A stretch of 64,000 nt of DNA from an uncultured Planctomycetota bacterium (GCA_903901045.1 CAIUPP010000109.1:25936-89935); one strand, 5' to 3'. Positions 1 to 8,414 are shown, counted from the first letter of the stretch. The notes: a model not told the origin generated them from the sequence alone. Made by a program: numbers and translations.

Positions 1-300
1 CCCGATGGGGATGGTGGACTGGATGACCAGCCGCACCCCCTGCGACCCCTCGCCGAAAAGCTCGAGGACGGAGTTCGCGAGGCGCAGGAGCGGGGCGATT
101 GCGTCGGCGTGGTCTCCTTTCGCCTCCGGTCCCTGAAGGTCGGGGGCGAGCAGTTCCATTCCGCCGTGGCGCGTGAGTTCCACTTCCACTCGCGCCTGCA
201 CTCCGCGCACGGGGATGGCGATGGCGGGATGGCCGTAAACGACGGCGTGTTCGCCGATGAGCAGTACTTTCCCCGGCGCTTCGCCGATGGCGTGCGTCAT
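1..300 (-). CDS. GHMP kinase, mevalonate kinase type (5' part only)
   Basis: This gene runs off the left edge, so the ORF track does not list it. Reading the minus strand from the ATG at 300 gives 100 codons with no stop. The N-terminus contains EAPGKVLLIGEHAVVYGHPA, the hallmark start of mevalonate kinases within the GHMP family. The last visible residues, STIPIG, are where the glycine/serine-rich ATP-binding loop should begin. Mevalonate kinase phosphorylates mevalonate in the isoprenoid pathway and is cytoplasmic. An AGGAG ribosome site lies 6 nt upstream of the ATG. Galactokinase, phosphomevalonate kinase or a heptose kinase are less likely, because the GEHAVVYGHPA block is typical of mevalonate kinase. 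The other pathway genes are not visible. Confidence 0.85.
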   Translation of the reverse strand, partial: MTHAIGEAPGKVLLIGEHAVVYGHPAIAIPVRGVQARVEVELTRHGGMELLAPDLQGPEAKGDHADAIAPLLRLANSVLELFGEGSQGVRLVIQSTIPIG

Positions 301-403
301 GAGCGCTCCTGTGAAAATGGGACGGGCCGACAAGGCGATTCTATAAATGAGGCGGGACAAAAGCAACGCGGGTGACGGCGACGGGGGCGCGGTGCGCACG
401 GCG

Positions 404-808
404 CAGCTGGGATTTCACCGCAGAGACGCGGAGTGCGCGGAGGACGACGGAAAAGGGTAACGAACAACGGCGGGGATCACGCAAAGACGCAAAGGCGCAA
501 AGAACGGCGCAGGAGGGGGACGACGGCAACGACGGAAACGGCGGCGGGGGGGGTACGACGGCGACGGCTTTCACCACGGAGGGCCACGGAGAACGGTGGA
601 GGAGGGTGACGAACAGCGACGGGGATCACGCAAAGACGCAAAGGCGCAAAGAACGGCAAGCCGGGGCTAACAACGGGAAGGATGTCGTCGTTTCCGTTGC
701 TATGAATGGCCGTCCTCTGTGCCCTTCGTGCCCTCTGTGGTGAAATCCGTCGTTGCCGTTACCCTCCGCCGCCGTTCTTTGCGCCTTTGCGTCTTTGCGT
801 GAGCCCCG
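404..808. repeat. Cluster of dispersed intergenic repeats
   Basis: There is no gene between the kinase start and serA. The 37-nt sequence beginning GGGGATCACGCAAAGACG occurs directly at 472-508 and 622-658 and inverted (slightly diverged) at 771-808. Between these lie segments of the TTTCACCACGGAGG...CACGGAGAACGG type, direct near 413 and 569 and inverted near 710-745. All ORFs called here (for example 372-743) are translations of this repeat. Related copies occur near 4411-4510 and 6958. Confidence 0.8.
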
Positions 809-825
809 TTGTCGTCCGCCGAGGC

Positions 826-854
826 TAGACAAGCCCGCTCTCTTTCCTTATGAT
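826..854 (+). promoter_or_regulatory. Predicted sigma-70 promoter of serA
   Basis: TAGACA (826-831), a 17-nt spacer and TATGAT (849-854) match the housekeeping consensus closely. Transcription would begin about 25 nt before the serA start codon, leaving only a short leader with its GGAGG. Confidence 0.65.
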
Positions 855-884
855 ATGGCCACTTGTTCAACGGAGGTATATCCC

Positions 885-2459
885 ATGGCGAAAGTGCTTG
901 TGGCGGATGCGTTGTCCGACGTGGGCGTGGCGCTGCTGAAGGGCGCGGGGCTGGAGGTCGATGTCAATACCGGTCGCACCGAGGATGAGCTGGTGAAGCT
1001 CATCGGATCGTACGATGCGCTGGTGGTGCGCAGTGCGCCGAAGGTGACGGCGCGCATTATCGAGGCGGGGACACAACTCAAGGTGATCGGCCGCGCCGGC
1101 GTCGGCGTGGATAATGTGGATGTGGCGGCCGCGTCGCGTCGCGGGGTGATCGTGATGAACACGCCGCTGGGGAATGTGACCAGCGCGGCGGAACACGCCG
1201 TGGCGATGCTGATGGCCCTGGCGCGCAATATCCCCGGGGCGGACGCTTCCATGAAGGCGGGGAAGTGGGATAAGAAGAGCTTCACCGGCGTCGAGGTGAG
1301 CGAGAAGACGCTGGGGATCGTCGGTATGGGCAAGGTGGGGCAGATCGTCGCCAAGGCGGGGATCGGCCTGAATATGAAGGTGCTGGCGTACGACCCGTTC
1401 CTGCCGGAGCGGCGCGCGCGCGAGCTGGGCGTGGAGCCGGCCACGCTGGATGACGTGCTGGCCAAGAGCGATTTCATCACGATCCACACTCCGCTGACCG
1501 ACCAGACGCGCGGCCTCTTGAACGAGGCGGCGCTGGCGAAGATCAAGAAGGGGGCGCGGCTGGTGAATTGCGCGCGCGGCGGCATTGTGGACGAGGTGGC
1601 GCTGGTGAAGGCGCTGGAGGAAGGGCGTCTGGCCGGCGCGGCGGTGGACGTGTTCGGCACGGAGCCTCTCCCGGCGGACAGCCCGCTGCGTAAGGCGCCG
1701 CATCTGATCCTGACTCCGCACCTGGGCGCCAGCACCGAGGAGGCGCAGACCAAGGTGGCCGAGGCGATCGCGCAGCAGATCGTGGCGTACTTCAAGGAGG
1801 GGAAGATCCAGTACGCGGTGAACCTGAGCGTGACGCTGACGCGCGAGATGGAGCCGTTCGCCGAACTGGCGCGCGCGCTGGGCAAGCTGCTCTCGCAGAT
1901 GCTGCCGAATCCGCCGCAGAAGCTGGTCACCGCCGCCGAGGGGCGCATCGCCACGGAGGATACGCACGCCCTCTCCGTCTTCGCGCTCCAGGGGCTGCTG
2001 GCCAGCTGGCATGACCGGCTCAACGTGGTCAACGCGCCGCTGGTGGCGGAGGAGCGCGGCATTGCGATCGTCGAGCAGAAGGCCTTCGAGTCGCGCGATT
2101 ACGCGAACCTCGTGCGCCTGACCGTCGAGACCGCCAAGACCACGCACACGGTGGCCGGCACGGTCTTCGAGGGGCGCGAGGTGCGCATTACGGAGATCGA
2201 CGGTTTCAGCGTGGACCTGAAGCCGGAAGGGACGATGCTGGTGTTGTTCTACGCCGACCGCCCGGGCATGGTGGGCAAGTTCGGGACGATCCTGGGGGAT
2301 GCTAAGATCAACATCGCCGGGATGGATGTCGGGCGCAAGGAGAAGCGCGGCCGCGCTTGCATCGCGCTGTCGGTGGATGATCCGGTTCCGGCCGACGTGG
2401 TTGAAAAGATGCGGGCCTGCACGGGCACCGGCGAGACGTATCTTGTAAGCTTTGCGTGA
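885..2459 (+). CDS. serA: D-3-phosphoglycerate dehydrogenase
   Basis: SerA oxidises 3-phosphoglycerate to 3-phosphohydroxypyruvate with NAD+, the first step of serine synthesis, in the cytoplasm. The 524-residue product has the long-form architecture: substrate and NAD-binding domains (about 1-310), an intervening allosteric-type domain and a C-terminal ACT domain (about 450-524). Visible motifs are the Rossmann loop GMGKVGQI near residue 146, the signature NCARGGIVDE near 227 with the catalytic Arg region, and HLGAST with the catalytic His near 278. The ORF opens at 753, but I chose ATG 885. MAKVLVADAL is the normal family start, a GGAGG lies 8 nt upstream, and the predicted promoter sits inside the longer ORF. 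The ACT domain suggests serine feedback. Minus-strand ORFs across it are shadows. Confidence 0.97.
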   Translation: MAKVLVADALSDVGVALLKGAGLEVDVNTGRTEDELVKLIGSYDALVVRSAPKVTARIIEAGTQLKVIGRAGVGVDNVDVAAASRRGVIVMNTPLGNVTSAAEHAVAMLMALARNIPGADASMKAGKWDKKSFTGVEVSEKTLGIVGMGKVGQIVAKAGIGLNMKVLAYDPFLPERRARELGVEPATLDDVLAKSDFITIHTPLTDQTRGLLNEAALAKIKKGARLVNCARGGIVDEVALVKALEEGRLAGAAVDVFGTEPLPADSPLRKAPHLILTPHLGASTEEAQTKVAEAIAQQIVAYFKEGKIQYAVNLSVTLTREMEPFAELARALGKLLSQMLPNPPQKLVTAAEGRIATEDTHALSVFALQGLLASWHDRLNVVNAPLVAEERGIAIVEQKAFESRDYANLVRLTVETAKTTHTVAGTVFEGREVRITEIDGFSVDLKPEGTMLVLFYADRPGMVGKFGTILGDAKINIAGMDVGRKEKRGRACIALSVDDPVPADVVEKMRACTGTGETYLVSFA

Positions 2460-2483
2460 CGGCGGGTGCGTGACAGGAAAGCT

Positions 2484-2564
2484 GCGAAAGTCGGGACACA
2501 ATACTTTCCAAAGGAAAGTTTTGTGTCCCGATTTTCGCAAGAAAGTATTGTGTCCCCACTTTCG
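2484..2564. repeat. REP-like palindrome, three arms
   Basis: Arm 1 (2484-2509) and arm 2 (2513-2538) form a 26-bp inverted repeat with 2 mismatches and a 3-nt loop. A third arm (2541-2564) is another inverted copy differing from arm 1 at one base. The core is GGGACACAATACTTTC. It lies 24 nt after the serA stop, so it could also act as a terminator or 3' stabiliser for serA, although no clean T-tract follows. Its form resembles REP elements mobilised by Y1-type transposases, but none is in the window. Confidence 0.7.
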
Positions 2565-2808
2565 TTCGACGCATCTATCGGCGGCTATTCGGGTTATCGA
2601 GAGCGCGCAGACTCGCTGAATTTTGGCAGTTGAAAATCGGCCCGAAAAAGATTTAGTATGAGGAAGTGAGATTTCGGCTCGCCGCCAGAACCAGCGGCGG
2701 GCAGGGGTCGCGCAGTCGTGCGCGACTGGCAAAAGGTCCGACCCCGCCGGGGGTGGTTCGCCGGCGGAACAGGTCGGGAGCCTTTTGAGAAAGGAGGTGG
2801 TCCAGCAG

Positions 2809-2841
2809 ATGTGCCATAGACCTAGGAGGCCGCTGACGTAA
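2809..2841 (+). CDS. Possible 10-codon mini-ORF (MCHRPRRPLT)
   Basis: An ATG lies 11 nt after the GGAGG of the very strong ribosome site at 2788-2803 and opens a 10-codon frame ending in TAA. It is too short for the ORF track. The peptide is basic and proline-rich with no domain. Whether it is translated, or the ribosome site serves another purpose such as binding 30S subunits, cannot be told from sequence. Confidence 0.35.
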   Translation: MCHRPRRPLT

Positions 2842-2881
2842 GCCGGCCGACGGGCCCGCGATGTCAGCGGCCCTCAAACTG

Positions 2882-2921
2882 ACGGCCCGCTCCTCGTGAT
2901 GAGGAGCGGGCCGTTTTGTTT
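2882..2921 (+). terminator. Intrinsic terminator
   Basis: A perfect 14-bp stem, ACGGCCCGCTCCTC / GAGGAGCGGGCCGT, with the loop GTGAT is followed directly by TTTGTTT. It ends the candidate small RNA on the plus strand. Confidence 0.85.
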
Positions 2922-2943
2922 AGTGATCAACGGAAACGGCCTT

Positions 2944-3028
2944 CCACAGATTACACAGATGAACACCGATTACAGAGACATGGCACAGCGCCGTCAACCT
3001 AATCGGTGTTCATCTGTGCAATCTGTGG
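2944..3028. repeat. Inverted dispersed repeat
   Basis: A 29-nt arm starting CCACAGATTACACAGATG (2944-2972) is repeated inverted at 3000-3028 with one mismatch. It lies between the small-RNA terminator and the icd stop codon and could form a hairpin for icd messages. The sequence belongs to the class of low-information repeats seen elsewhere in this window. Confidence 0.75.
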
Positions 3029-3042
3029 ACCGTCCGTTCGTT

Positions 3043-4245
3043 CTATGTTAACCGCTTTGCCACGGCCTCGATGAACCCCTCCGTCGTCACCCAGCTCTCG
3101 CGCGGCGGGTCGGCGGTTTCATGCGTCAGCCGCGCCAGGTCGCGCGTCATCGTCCCCTCGGTGATGGCGTCCAGCACCGCTTTCTCCAGCCGGTCGGCGA
3201 ACGCGCACAACTCCGGCGTGGCGTCCAGTTGCCCGCGTTTGCGCAGCGCGCCGCTCCAGGCGAAGATCGTCGCCACCGAATTCGTGCTCGTGGGCTTGCC
3301 GGCCACGTGATCCTTGTAATGGCGCGCCACGGTTCCGTGCGCCGCTTCGAACTCGTAGCAGCCGTCCGGGCTCACCAGTTCGCTGGTCATCATCCCCAGC
3401 GACCCGAACCCCGCCGCCACCATGTCGCTCTGGACGTCGCCATCGTAGTTCATCAGCGCCCAGATGATCCCTCCCTCGTGCTTCATCATCTGCGCCACGG
3501 CGTCGTCGATGAGCAGGTAGCGGTAGTGGATTCCCGCCTGCGCCATCTCGGCGGCGTGCGCGGCGGTTTCCTCCGCGAAGATGTTCTTGAAGAAAGTATG
3601 GTAGGTCTTGCTGATCGTGTCCTTGGAGGAGAACCACAGATCGATCTTCTGGTCCAGCGCGTAGCGGATGCAGGCGCGGGCGAAGGAGCGGACGGACTTC
3701 TCCGTGTTGTGAATTCCCATCACCACGCCGGGCCCCTTGAACTCGTGGATCGTCCGGCGTTCCGGCGCGCCGGAGGCGGGGGTGTACACCAGCTCCACCT
3801 TGCCGGGCCCGGGGACGGCCAACTCCGTGGCTTTGTAGATATCGCCGTAGGCGTGGCGGCCGATCACGATGGGCTTCTTCCAACTGCGCACCGCCACGGG
3901 GATCCCCTTCGCCAGGATCGGCTTGCGGAAGACGGTGCCATCCAGTTCGCTGCGGATCGTGCCGTTCGGGCTGACCCAGGCTTTCTTGAGGTGGTATTCC
4001 TGCACCTGCGCGATGCTGGGGGTGATGGTGGCGCACTTCACGCCCACCTTGTGGCGCTTGATCGCCAGCGCGGCGTCGTGCGTGACCTTGTCCTCGGTCT
4101 GGTCGCGGTGTCCCAGCCCCAGGTCGTAGTATTCCAGGGGGATATCCACGAAGGGGGCGATCAACTTTTCCTTCACCAGCTTCCAGATGACGCGCGTCAT
4201 CTGGTCGCCATCCATCTCGACCAGCGGGTTCTTTGCCTTGATCAT
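3043..4245 (-). CDS. icd: NADP-dependent isocitrate dehydrogenase, eukaryotic-like type
   Basis: The enzyme converts isocitrate to 2-oxoglutarate, CO2 and NADPH. 2-oxoglutarate is the carbon skeleton used by the glutamate synthase encoded further along. The 400-residue length and the start [17 protein letters not shown] match the homodimeric type related to mitochondrial and cytosolic IDH rather than the E. coli Icd type. ATITPS, SPNGTIR and the [15 protein letters not shown] metal-binding stretches are all present. The ORF opens at 4314, but [13 protein letters not shown] at 4245 is the family start, has a GGAGAG 7 nt upstream and lies downstream of the predicted promoter. Confidence 0.95.
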   Translation of the reverse strand: MIKAKNPLVEMDGDQMTRVIWKLVKEKLIAPFVDIPLEYYDLGLGHRDQTEDKVTHDAALAIKRHKVGVKCATITPSIAQVQEYHLKKAWVSPNGTIRSELDGTVFRKPILAKGIPVAVRSWKKPIVIGRHAYGDIYKATELAVPGPGKVELVYTPASGAPERRTIHEFKGPGVVMGIHNTEKSVRSFARACIRYALDQKIDLWFSSKDTISKTYHTFFKNIFAEETAAHAAEMAQAGIHYRYLLIDDAVAQMMKHEGGIIWALMNYDGDVQSDMVAAGFGSLGMMTSELVSPDGCYEFEAAHGTVARHYKDHVAGKPTSTNSVATIFAWSGALRKRGQLDATPELCAFADRLEKAVLDAITEGTMTRDLARLTHETADPPRESWVTTEGFIEAVAKRLT

Positions 4246-4285
4246 CAGAGTCTCTCCAGAGCAGTAAGGAAGGCCCAACGCTCCA

Positions 4286-4314
4286 AATATAAGGGAAATG
4301 GGCGGGAAGGGCAA
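4286..4314 (-). promoter_or_regulatory. Predicted sigma-70 promoter of icd
   Basis: On the minus strand TTGCCC, a 17-nt spacer and TATATT stand about 40 nt before the icd start codon. The -35 is imperfect. Confidence 0.45.
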
Positions 4315-4316
4315 GG

Positions 4317-4510
4317 AGAGTGCAGAATGCAGAGTGCAGAGTGCAGAACAACGGCAACCCCTGCGTGCGCAGCGACCAACGTGTTTGCCGTTTCCGTGAG
4401 CCTGTAACTTCGTCCCTCGTGCCCTTTGGGGCCTTTGTGGTGAAAGCCGTTCTCGTTTCGTTGCTCTTTATCGTCGTTCTCCGCGTTCTCTGCGTCTCCG
4501 CGGTGAGCCT
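4317..4510. repeat. Dispersed repeat region
   Basis: A short GTGCAGAATGCAGAGTGCAGA-type repeat (4317-4347) is followed by inverted copies of the GTGCCCTTTGGGG...GTGGTGAAA and CCGCGTTCTCTGCGTCTCCGCGGTGA repeats (4411-4510) related to those at 404-808. No gene is present between icd and the tRNA. Confidence 0.65.
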
Positions 4511-4536
4511 CGCCGTCACGTTCTCGCCCTCCGCGT

Positions 4537-4566
4537 TTGATTTCATTGGCGCGCGCCGAATATAAT
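4537..4566 (+). promoter_or_regulatory. Predicted promoter of tRNA-Leu
   Basis: TTGATT (4537-4542), an 18-nt spacer and a perfect TATAAT (4561-4566) stand 21 nt before the mature tRNA 5' end. Confidence 0.6.
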
Positions 4567-4587
4567 CCCTCATTGCGCGTGCGATGG

Positions 4588-4673
4588 GCCGGAGTGGCGG
4601 AATGGCAGACGCACGGGTTTCAAAAACCCGCGGGCTTACGCCCATGGGGGTTCGACTCCCCCCTCCGGCACCA
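4588..4673 (+). tRNA. tRNA-Leu (anticodon CAA)
   Basis: The 7-bp acceptor stem GCCGGAG/CTCCGGC is intact with discriminator A and an encoded CCA. The anticodon stem CGGGT/ACCCG encloses the loop TTCAAAA, giving the anticodon CAA, which reads UUG. The long variable arm (class II) and the GGTTCGACTCC T-arm confirm tRNA-Leu. Confidence 0.97.
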
Positions 4674-4728
4674 TGATGGCGCGCGTGGAGATGTTTCCCT
4701 CCGGACAGTTCTTATGGGAGAAGGCGCC

Positions 4729-5022
4729 ATGTGGAACTTCCTGACGTTCCGTAAGCTGATCACGCCGATATTCCTCCAGATCATCATGTGGATCGGCGTG
4801 GTGACCACCCTCACCATCGGCATCGTCTGGTTCGTTCAGGGCATCTGCAACGATTACGCCGGCGGCCTGCAGGTGCTCGAGGGGCTCTTCATGATCATCA
4901 TGGGGCCGCTGCTCTGCCGCGTCTGGGCGGAGAAGACCACCATCCTGTTCCGCATGTATGACAAAACCTGCGGCGAGACCTCGTGCGGGAAGCCCCCCGC
5001 CGAGAAGCCGCCGAGCGCGTAG
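4729..5022 (+). CDS. Small membrane protein, DUF4282-like
   Basis: This is a 97-residue protein with two hydrophobic segments (about 8-38 and 48-65) joined by a short loop, and a charged proline-rich cytoplasmic tail ending KPPAEKPPSA. The arrangement FLTFRKLITP...G..VL.GLFMI..GPLLCRVWAE matches the DUF4282 family, whose role is unknown. ATG 4729 is preferred over the longer ORF, which runs back through the tRNA. It has GGAGAAGG 5-10 nt upstream. An in-frame ATG at 4714 is an alternative. It follows the tRNA by 55 nt and may share its transcript. Confidence 0.75.
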   Translation: MWNFLTFRKLITPIFLQIIMWIGVVTTLTIGIVWFVQGICNDYAGGLQVLEGLFMIIMGPLLCRVWAEKTTILFRMYDKTCGETSCGKPPAEKPPSA

Positions 5023-5030
5023 GCGTATAT

Positions 5031-5150
5031 GGAGTGCGGCGGCGATGACGCCGCTTTGGCTTGTGACGCGGCTTGATTGCGCCCGGGAAGTGATGAGCCG
5101 GGAGTGGTGCGCCTTCCGCAGCCAAAGCGCCGCCGTTGGCGGCGCACTCC
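5031..5150. repeat. Imperfect inverted repeat, dispersed type
   Basis: GGAGTGCGGCGGCGATGACG...TTTGGCT (5031-5061) returns inverted as AGCCAAAGCGCCGCC...GCACTCC (5120-5150), enclosing about 58 nt. This is the cruciform type of intergenic repeat and sits between the DUF4282 gene and the isomerase-like gene. Confidence 0.65.
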
Positions 5151-5233
5151 AAGACCCGCGGGACGGCGCAATCTGACAGGCCGTTATGCCCAGAACCGGT
5201 TTCGCAGCTCAGGTTGAGATAGAGGAGACCCCC

Positions 5234-6949
5234 ATGCCCAGGAGCATTCGCCTTTCCCAGTCCGACGCGCTGCCCCGCTCGACGATGACCTTCGGCGTTT
5301 TCGCCACCTGCGACCCGCGCGTGGACAAGGCCTCGCGCGATCGCGCGCGGAACATTGTGGAGCTCGTGGCCGACGTGGTCGCGCGCGACGTCAAGCTCCC
5401 GGATGGCCGCCCTGCGCGGGTCGTCTGGAGCCCGGTCCTCGTGGATGGCGAGCGCCAGGCCGACATCGTCGCCGGGCAATTCCGCGCCGCCGGGGTGGAC
5501 GCGCTCATCTGCGCGCCGGACACCTGGGCCTTTCCGCAACTCGGACTGATCTCCCTGCTCCAGCAATTCCCGAAGGACACGCCGCTCAACCTCACTTGCG
5601 GCAACAGCGGCCCGAAGCCCGGCGTCGTCTTCACGCACGCCGCCGGCGGCGCGATCAGCCAGTACGGGCGGCTGGTGCACATCAACGTCGGCAACTGGCC
5701 CGACGTCGGCCCGAAGCCGAAGATGTCCAAGACCACCGCCACCGCGCTGGTGGACTGGTGCTACGCGGCGCTCACCGCGCAGTCGCTCAAGGGGCGGCGC
5801 GTGGTCGTCTGGGGGCACGACTCCATGGGCATGGAAACCGCCCTTGCGCATGTCATCCCCACCCGCAACAGCTTCGGCATCGAGATCACCCGGCTGGACA
5901 TGAAGCTGCTCTCCGACATGCTCGCCAAGAAGTCGTACAAGGCCTCCGAGCTTCGCGCCCTGCGCGGCTGGATCGACCGCAAGTTCGGCAAGCGGCTCAT
6001 CCTGCGCGGCAAGGCCGATAGCGAGCGCTTCAACCAGAGTCTGGCGATGTACCTCATCACGCGCGACCTTATGGCGGAGCTCAACGCCGTCGGCGGCGGG
6101 TTCATGAGCCAGCTCGAATGGGGCTCCGACCGGCGCGGCCTGCCGCTGCCGGTGGCGGACGTGATGGAGTCGCTCTTCAACTCCACCTTCGACCACAACG
6201 GCCGCAAGCCCCCCACGCCGTACGCCACCGAGGCGGACTTGCAGGGGCTGCTCACCATGCTCCCCTTCACCTGGCTGACGGGGGGCAACCCGCCGCTGTT
6301 CATGGATTTCCGCAAGGTCTGGGAAGCGTGGGAGATCAAGGAGCTCGCCGCGCGCCTGAAGCTCTCCGGCCTCGACGGCAGCGCGCTCTGGGAGCGCAAA
6401 GGCTTCGTGGATGGCGATAACTCCGGCAGCGCGGCCTTCGACTGGGCGGCGAAACCGGGCGCGGCCGTGGATGAAATTCTCTCCAACATCGCGCTTCCCC
6501 CGGCGGACGCGGGCTACTTCCCCGGCCTGGGGAACTCCGTCACCTTCGTTTCCCCCGGCGGCATCGAAGGGATCGCCGCGCGTCTGGCCTACTCCGCGGC
6601 GAACGGCATGTTCTCGATGATCTGGGACGAAGCGGTGACCGTGGACCTGCCCGCGAAGCTCGCCGCCGCGGTGTGCAACACCTCCAACGTCACCTGGCCG
6701 CACACCTTCGTCGTGCCGAAGTATGCTACGATGACGGAGTACAAGCAGTACGCCCCGGCCAACCATTTCCACATGACGTGGGGCCTTCCCCCCGCGCGCC
6801 TGCAATATTGGATGGACTTGGCCAATGTCCTCTCCGCCACCCCCTGGGCCGCGCGCCCGAGTTTCATCGAAGGGGTGGACCGCCCGACGCCGCTGCTGCA
6901 CATCCTCAACGGCGGCGAGGCGGCGGCGAAGATGGGACGGCGGTCGTAG
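5234..6949 (+). CDS. L-fucose/L-arabinose isomerase family protein
   Basis: The 571-residue protein resembles the FucI/AraA ketol-isomerase fold. It has an N-terminal Rossmann-like part beginning MTFGVFATCDPRVD, a middle part with VVVWGHDSMGMETAL, and a C-terminal substrate-end block PANHFHMTWGL where FucI has its conserved ANH motif. Enzymes of this family interconvert aldose and ketose sugars using Mn2+. The exact sugar cannot be told and no fucose kinase or aldolase is nearby. The ORF opens at 5186. I chose the ATG at 5234 because AGAGGAGACC lies just upstream and the first 16 residues of the long version look non-coding. Its neighbours are unrelated, so it is probably a single-gene unit. 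Confidence 0.75.
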   Translation: MPRSIRLSQSDALPRSTMTFGVFATCDPRVDKASRDRARNIVELVADVVARDVKLPDGRPARVVWSPVLVDGERQADIVAGQFRAAGVDALICAPDTWAFPQLGLISLLQQFPKDTPLNLTCGNSGPKPGVVFTHAAGGAISQYGRLVHINVGNWPDVGPKPKMSKTTATALVDWCYAALTAQSLKGRRVVVWGHDSMGMETALAHVIPTRNSFGIEITRLDMKLLSDMLAKKSYKASELRALRGWIDRKFGKRLILRGKADSERFNQSLAMYLITRDLMAELNAVGGGFMSQLEWGSDRRGLPLPVADVMESLFNSTFDHNGRKPPTPYATEADLQGLLTMLPFTWLTGGNPPLFMDFRKVWEAWEIKELAARLKLSGLDGSALWERKGFVDGDNSGSAAFDWAAKPGAAVDEILSNIALPPADAGYFPGLGNSVTFVSPGGIEGIAARLAYSAANGMFSMIWDEAVTVDLPAKLAAAVCNTSNVTWPHTFVVPKYATMTEYKQYAPANHFHMTWGLPPARLQYWMDLANVLSATPWAARPSFIEGVDRPTPLLHILNGGEAAAKMGRRS

Positions 6950-6957
6950 GCGGGACT

Positions 6958-7151
6958 ATTCACCGCAGAGGCGCAGAGGGCGCAGAGAACGGCGGAAGAG
7001 GAAACCGTGTGGCGCGGGTTATAAAACCCGCGGACATAGTTCGTTCTTTCCGCTTCTCGGCGTGAGGGCGCAGCATGCTGCGCCCCTACAATGCTCCAAA
7101 TGGTCAGCGCGCGACGGGACCGCGGGGGCAAGGCATGCCTTGCCCCTACAA
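6958..7151. repeat. Dispersed palindromes between two convergent genes
   Basis: A TTCACCGCAGAGGCGCAGAGG-type repeat (6958-6996) is followed by two perfect palindromes, GGGCGCAGCATGCTGCGCCC (within 7065-7091) and GGGGCAAGGCATGCCTTGCCCC (near 7124-7146). Each is followed by TACAA. The second touches the last codons of the MFS gene. Both could terminate the converging genes. The first recurs at 22279 and, as a variant, at 22462. Confidence 0.75.
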
Positions 7152-8414
7152 CGTCTCGCGCGTGCGTTCCGCACGCGATGCGCCGTCGCCAGAGGCCGTG
7201 ACCGGCAACGCGCAACTGGCGCTGATGGAGGGGACTTTCCACGCCACCAGCAGCCCGGTCAGCAGCAGCACCACGGAGCAGAACGCGAAGGGGGGCCAGA
7301 AGGCGTTCGCGCCCGCGGCCAGGTGGCCGCCGATGAGCGGCCCGAGGAAGAAGGCCATCCCCGCCATGCAGGAGGTGGTGCCGAACGCCCGCCCGATGTG
7401 CCGTTCCGGCGTAATCTCGCGGATGATCGCGTTCGCGCTCGGCAGCATGCCCGCCATCGCCAGGCCGAACATGATCCGCAGGATATAAAGCTGAGTGATG
7501 TTCTGCGCCAGCGGCTGCGGGAACGCCAGCACGGAGGCGCACAACGCGCTGGTCACGAGCATCCGCTTGTGCCCCCACCGGTCCGACAGCCGCCCGAAGA
7601 ACCACGTCCCGAGGCAGGCGACCATTCCGGTGATCGACTCTATTTTTCCGGTGATCGGCGTGGCCTCCCGGATGGTCGTCTGGGTCAGGTGGCGCACGAA
7701 CTGCGGGAAGATCGGGTTCGGCGTGTTGTTCGCGAAATGGATCTGAAAGATCGCCAGGACCGCCACCGCGAAACCGGCCACGCCGAAAAGCTCCACATAA
7801 CCGCCCGCCTTCTTCGCGGGGTCGTGCGCGATGGGGAGGAACTCCTCCTCGGCGTAAACCTTCACCAGCATGCCGCTGATGAGCAAGAGGGTGGCCGCCA
7901 CAAAGAAGGTGACGCGGAACCCCAGGTGCGCCGCGGTGTATCCTCCGGCGAACGGTCCGACGGAAATGCCCCCGAACACGGCGGCCTGCATCAGCCCGAT
8001 CACCCGCCCCGTGCGCTCGCGCGGCGTTACGCTGGCCACCAGCGCCAGGCTGGCGGCGACCGTCCCGGTCAGCGCCCCCTGCAGCAGCCGCAGCACCAGC
8101 AATTGCCAGACGTTGTGCGCGCACCCCATCAGCGCGACGACCAGGGCCCCGCCGAACAGCGAGCGCATCAGCATCGGCTTGCGCCCGTACCGGTCCGACA
8201 GGATGCCCCACACCGGCGCGCAAATCGCCATGGAGAAGCCGACGGCGGACATCAAAATGCCCGACCAGCGCGCCGTGACGGCGAACTCATCCGGCAGCCC
8301 CAGGTCGGTGGTGAGGTAGTAGGGGAGGAACGGCAGGACGAACGAGAATCCCATCATCGCCAGGAACTGCGCGGCGAAGCAGGCGTGGAATGTCTTTTCC
8401 CAGGAGGGACGCAT
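7146..8414 (-). CDS. MFS transporter, 12-TM drug/metabolite type
   Basis: The 422-residue integral membrane protein has about 12 hydrophobic segments in two halves. The MFS signature GILSDRYGRKPML lies between TM2 and TM3 and its repeat FGRLSDRWGHKRML lies in the second half. RLLQGALTG and the GPFAGG motif near TM5 fit proton-coupled antiporters of the DHA1/multidrug type, although sugar efflux is possible. The N-terminus is cytoplasmic and short. The C-terminal 25 residues are polar and lie partly in the repeat at 7124-7151. The ribosome site is weak (GAAGG). The substrate is unknown. Confidence 0.85.
   Translation of the reverse strand: MRPSWEKTFHACFAAQFLAMMGFSFVLPFLPYYLTTDLGLPDEFAVTARWSGILMSAVGFSMAICAPVWGILSDRYGRKPMLMRSLFGGALVVALMGCAHNVWQLLVLRLLQGALTGTVAASLALVASVTPRERTGRVIGLMQAAVFGGISVGPFAGGYTAAHLGFRVTFFVAATLLLISGMLVKVYAEEEFLPIAHDPAKKAGGYVELFGVAGFAVAVLAIFQIHFANNTPNPIFPQFVRHLTQTTIREATPITGKIESITGMVACLGTWFFGRLSDRWGHKRMLVTSALCASVLAFPQPLAQNITQLYILRIMFGLAMAGMLPSANAIIREITPERHIGRAFGTTSCMAGMAFFLGPLIGGHLAAGANAFWPPFAFCSVVLLLTGLLVAWKVPSISASCALPVTASGDGASRAERTRETL

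Larger units (their letters stand above)
2788..2921 (+). ncRNA. Candidate structured small RNA with extended anti-SD complement
   Basis: AGAAAGGAGGTGGTCC (2788-2803) can pair over 16 consecutive bases, one of them G-U, with the conserved 3' tail of 16S rRNA. A 10-codon ORF follows. A 10-bp perfect stem, GGCCGCTGAC/GTCAGCGGCC (2828-2837 and 2863-2872), overlaps the end of that ORF, and a strong intrinsic terminator comes next. The next gene (icd) converges from the other strand, so this is not a leader of a downstream gene. The 5' end is unknown. The GC-rich, hairpin-prone sequence from about 2670 may belong to the same transcript. I do not recognise a named RNA family. Confidence 0.5.

Noticed and set aside
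372-743. 123-residue ORF before serA
   Set aside because: It consists entirely of translated dispersed repeat, with two copies of the same DNA segment read in one frame.
867-2732. 621-residue minus-strand ORF opposite serA
   Set aside because: It is a high-GC shadow of serA with arginine/histidine-rich composition, no domain and no ribosome site.
2788-2803. End of a 16S rRNA gene on the minus strand
   Set aside because: Only the anti-Shine-Dalgarno tail is matched (as its complement). The adjacent sequence does not continue into 16S helix 45.
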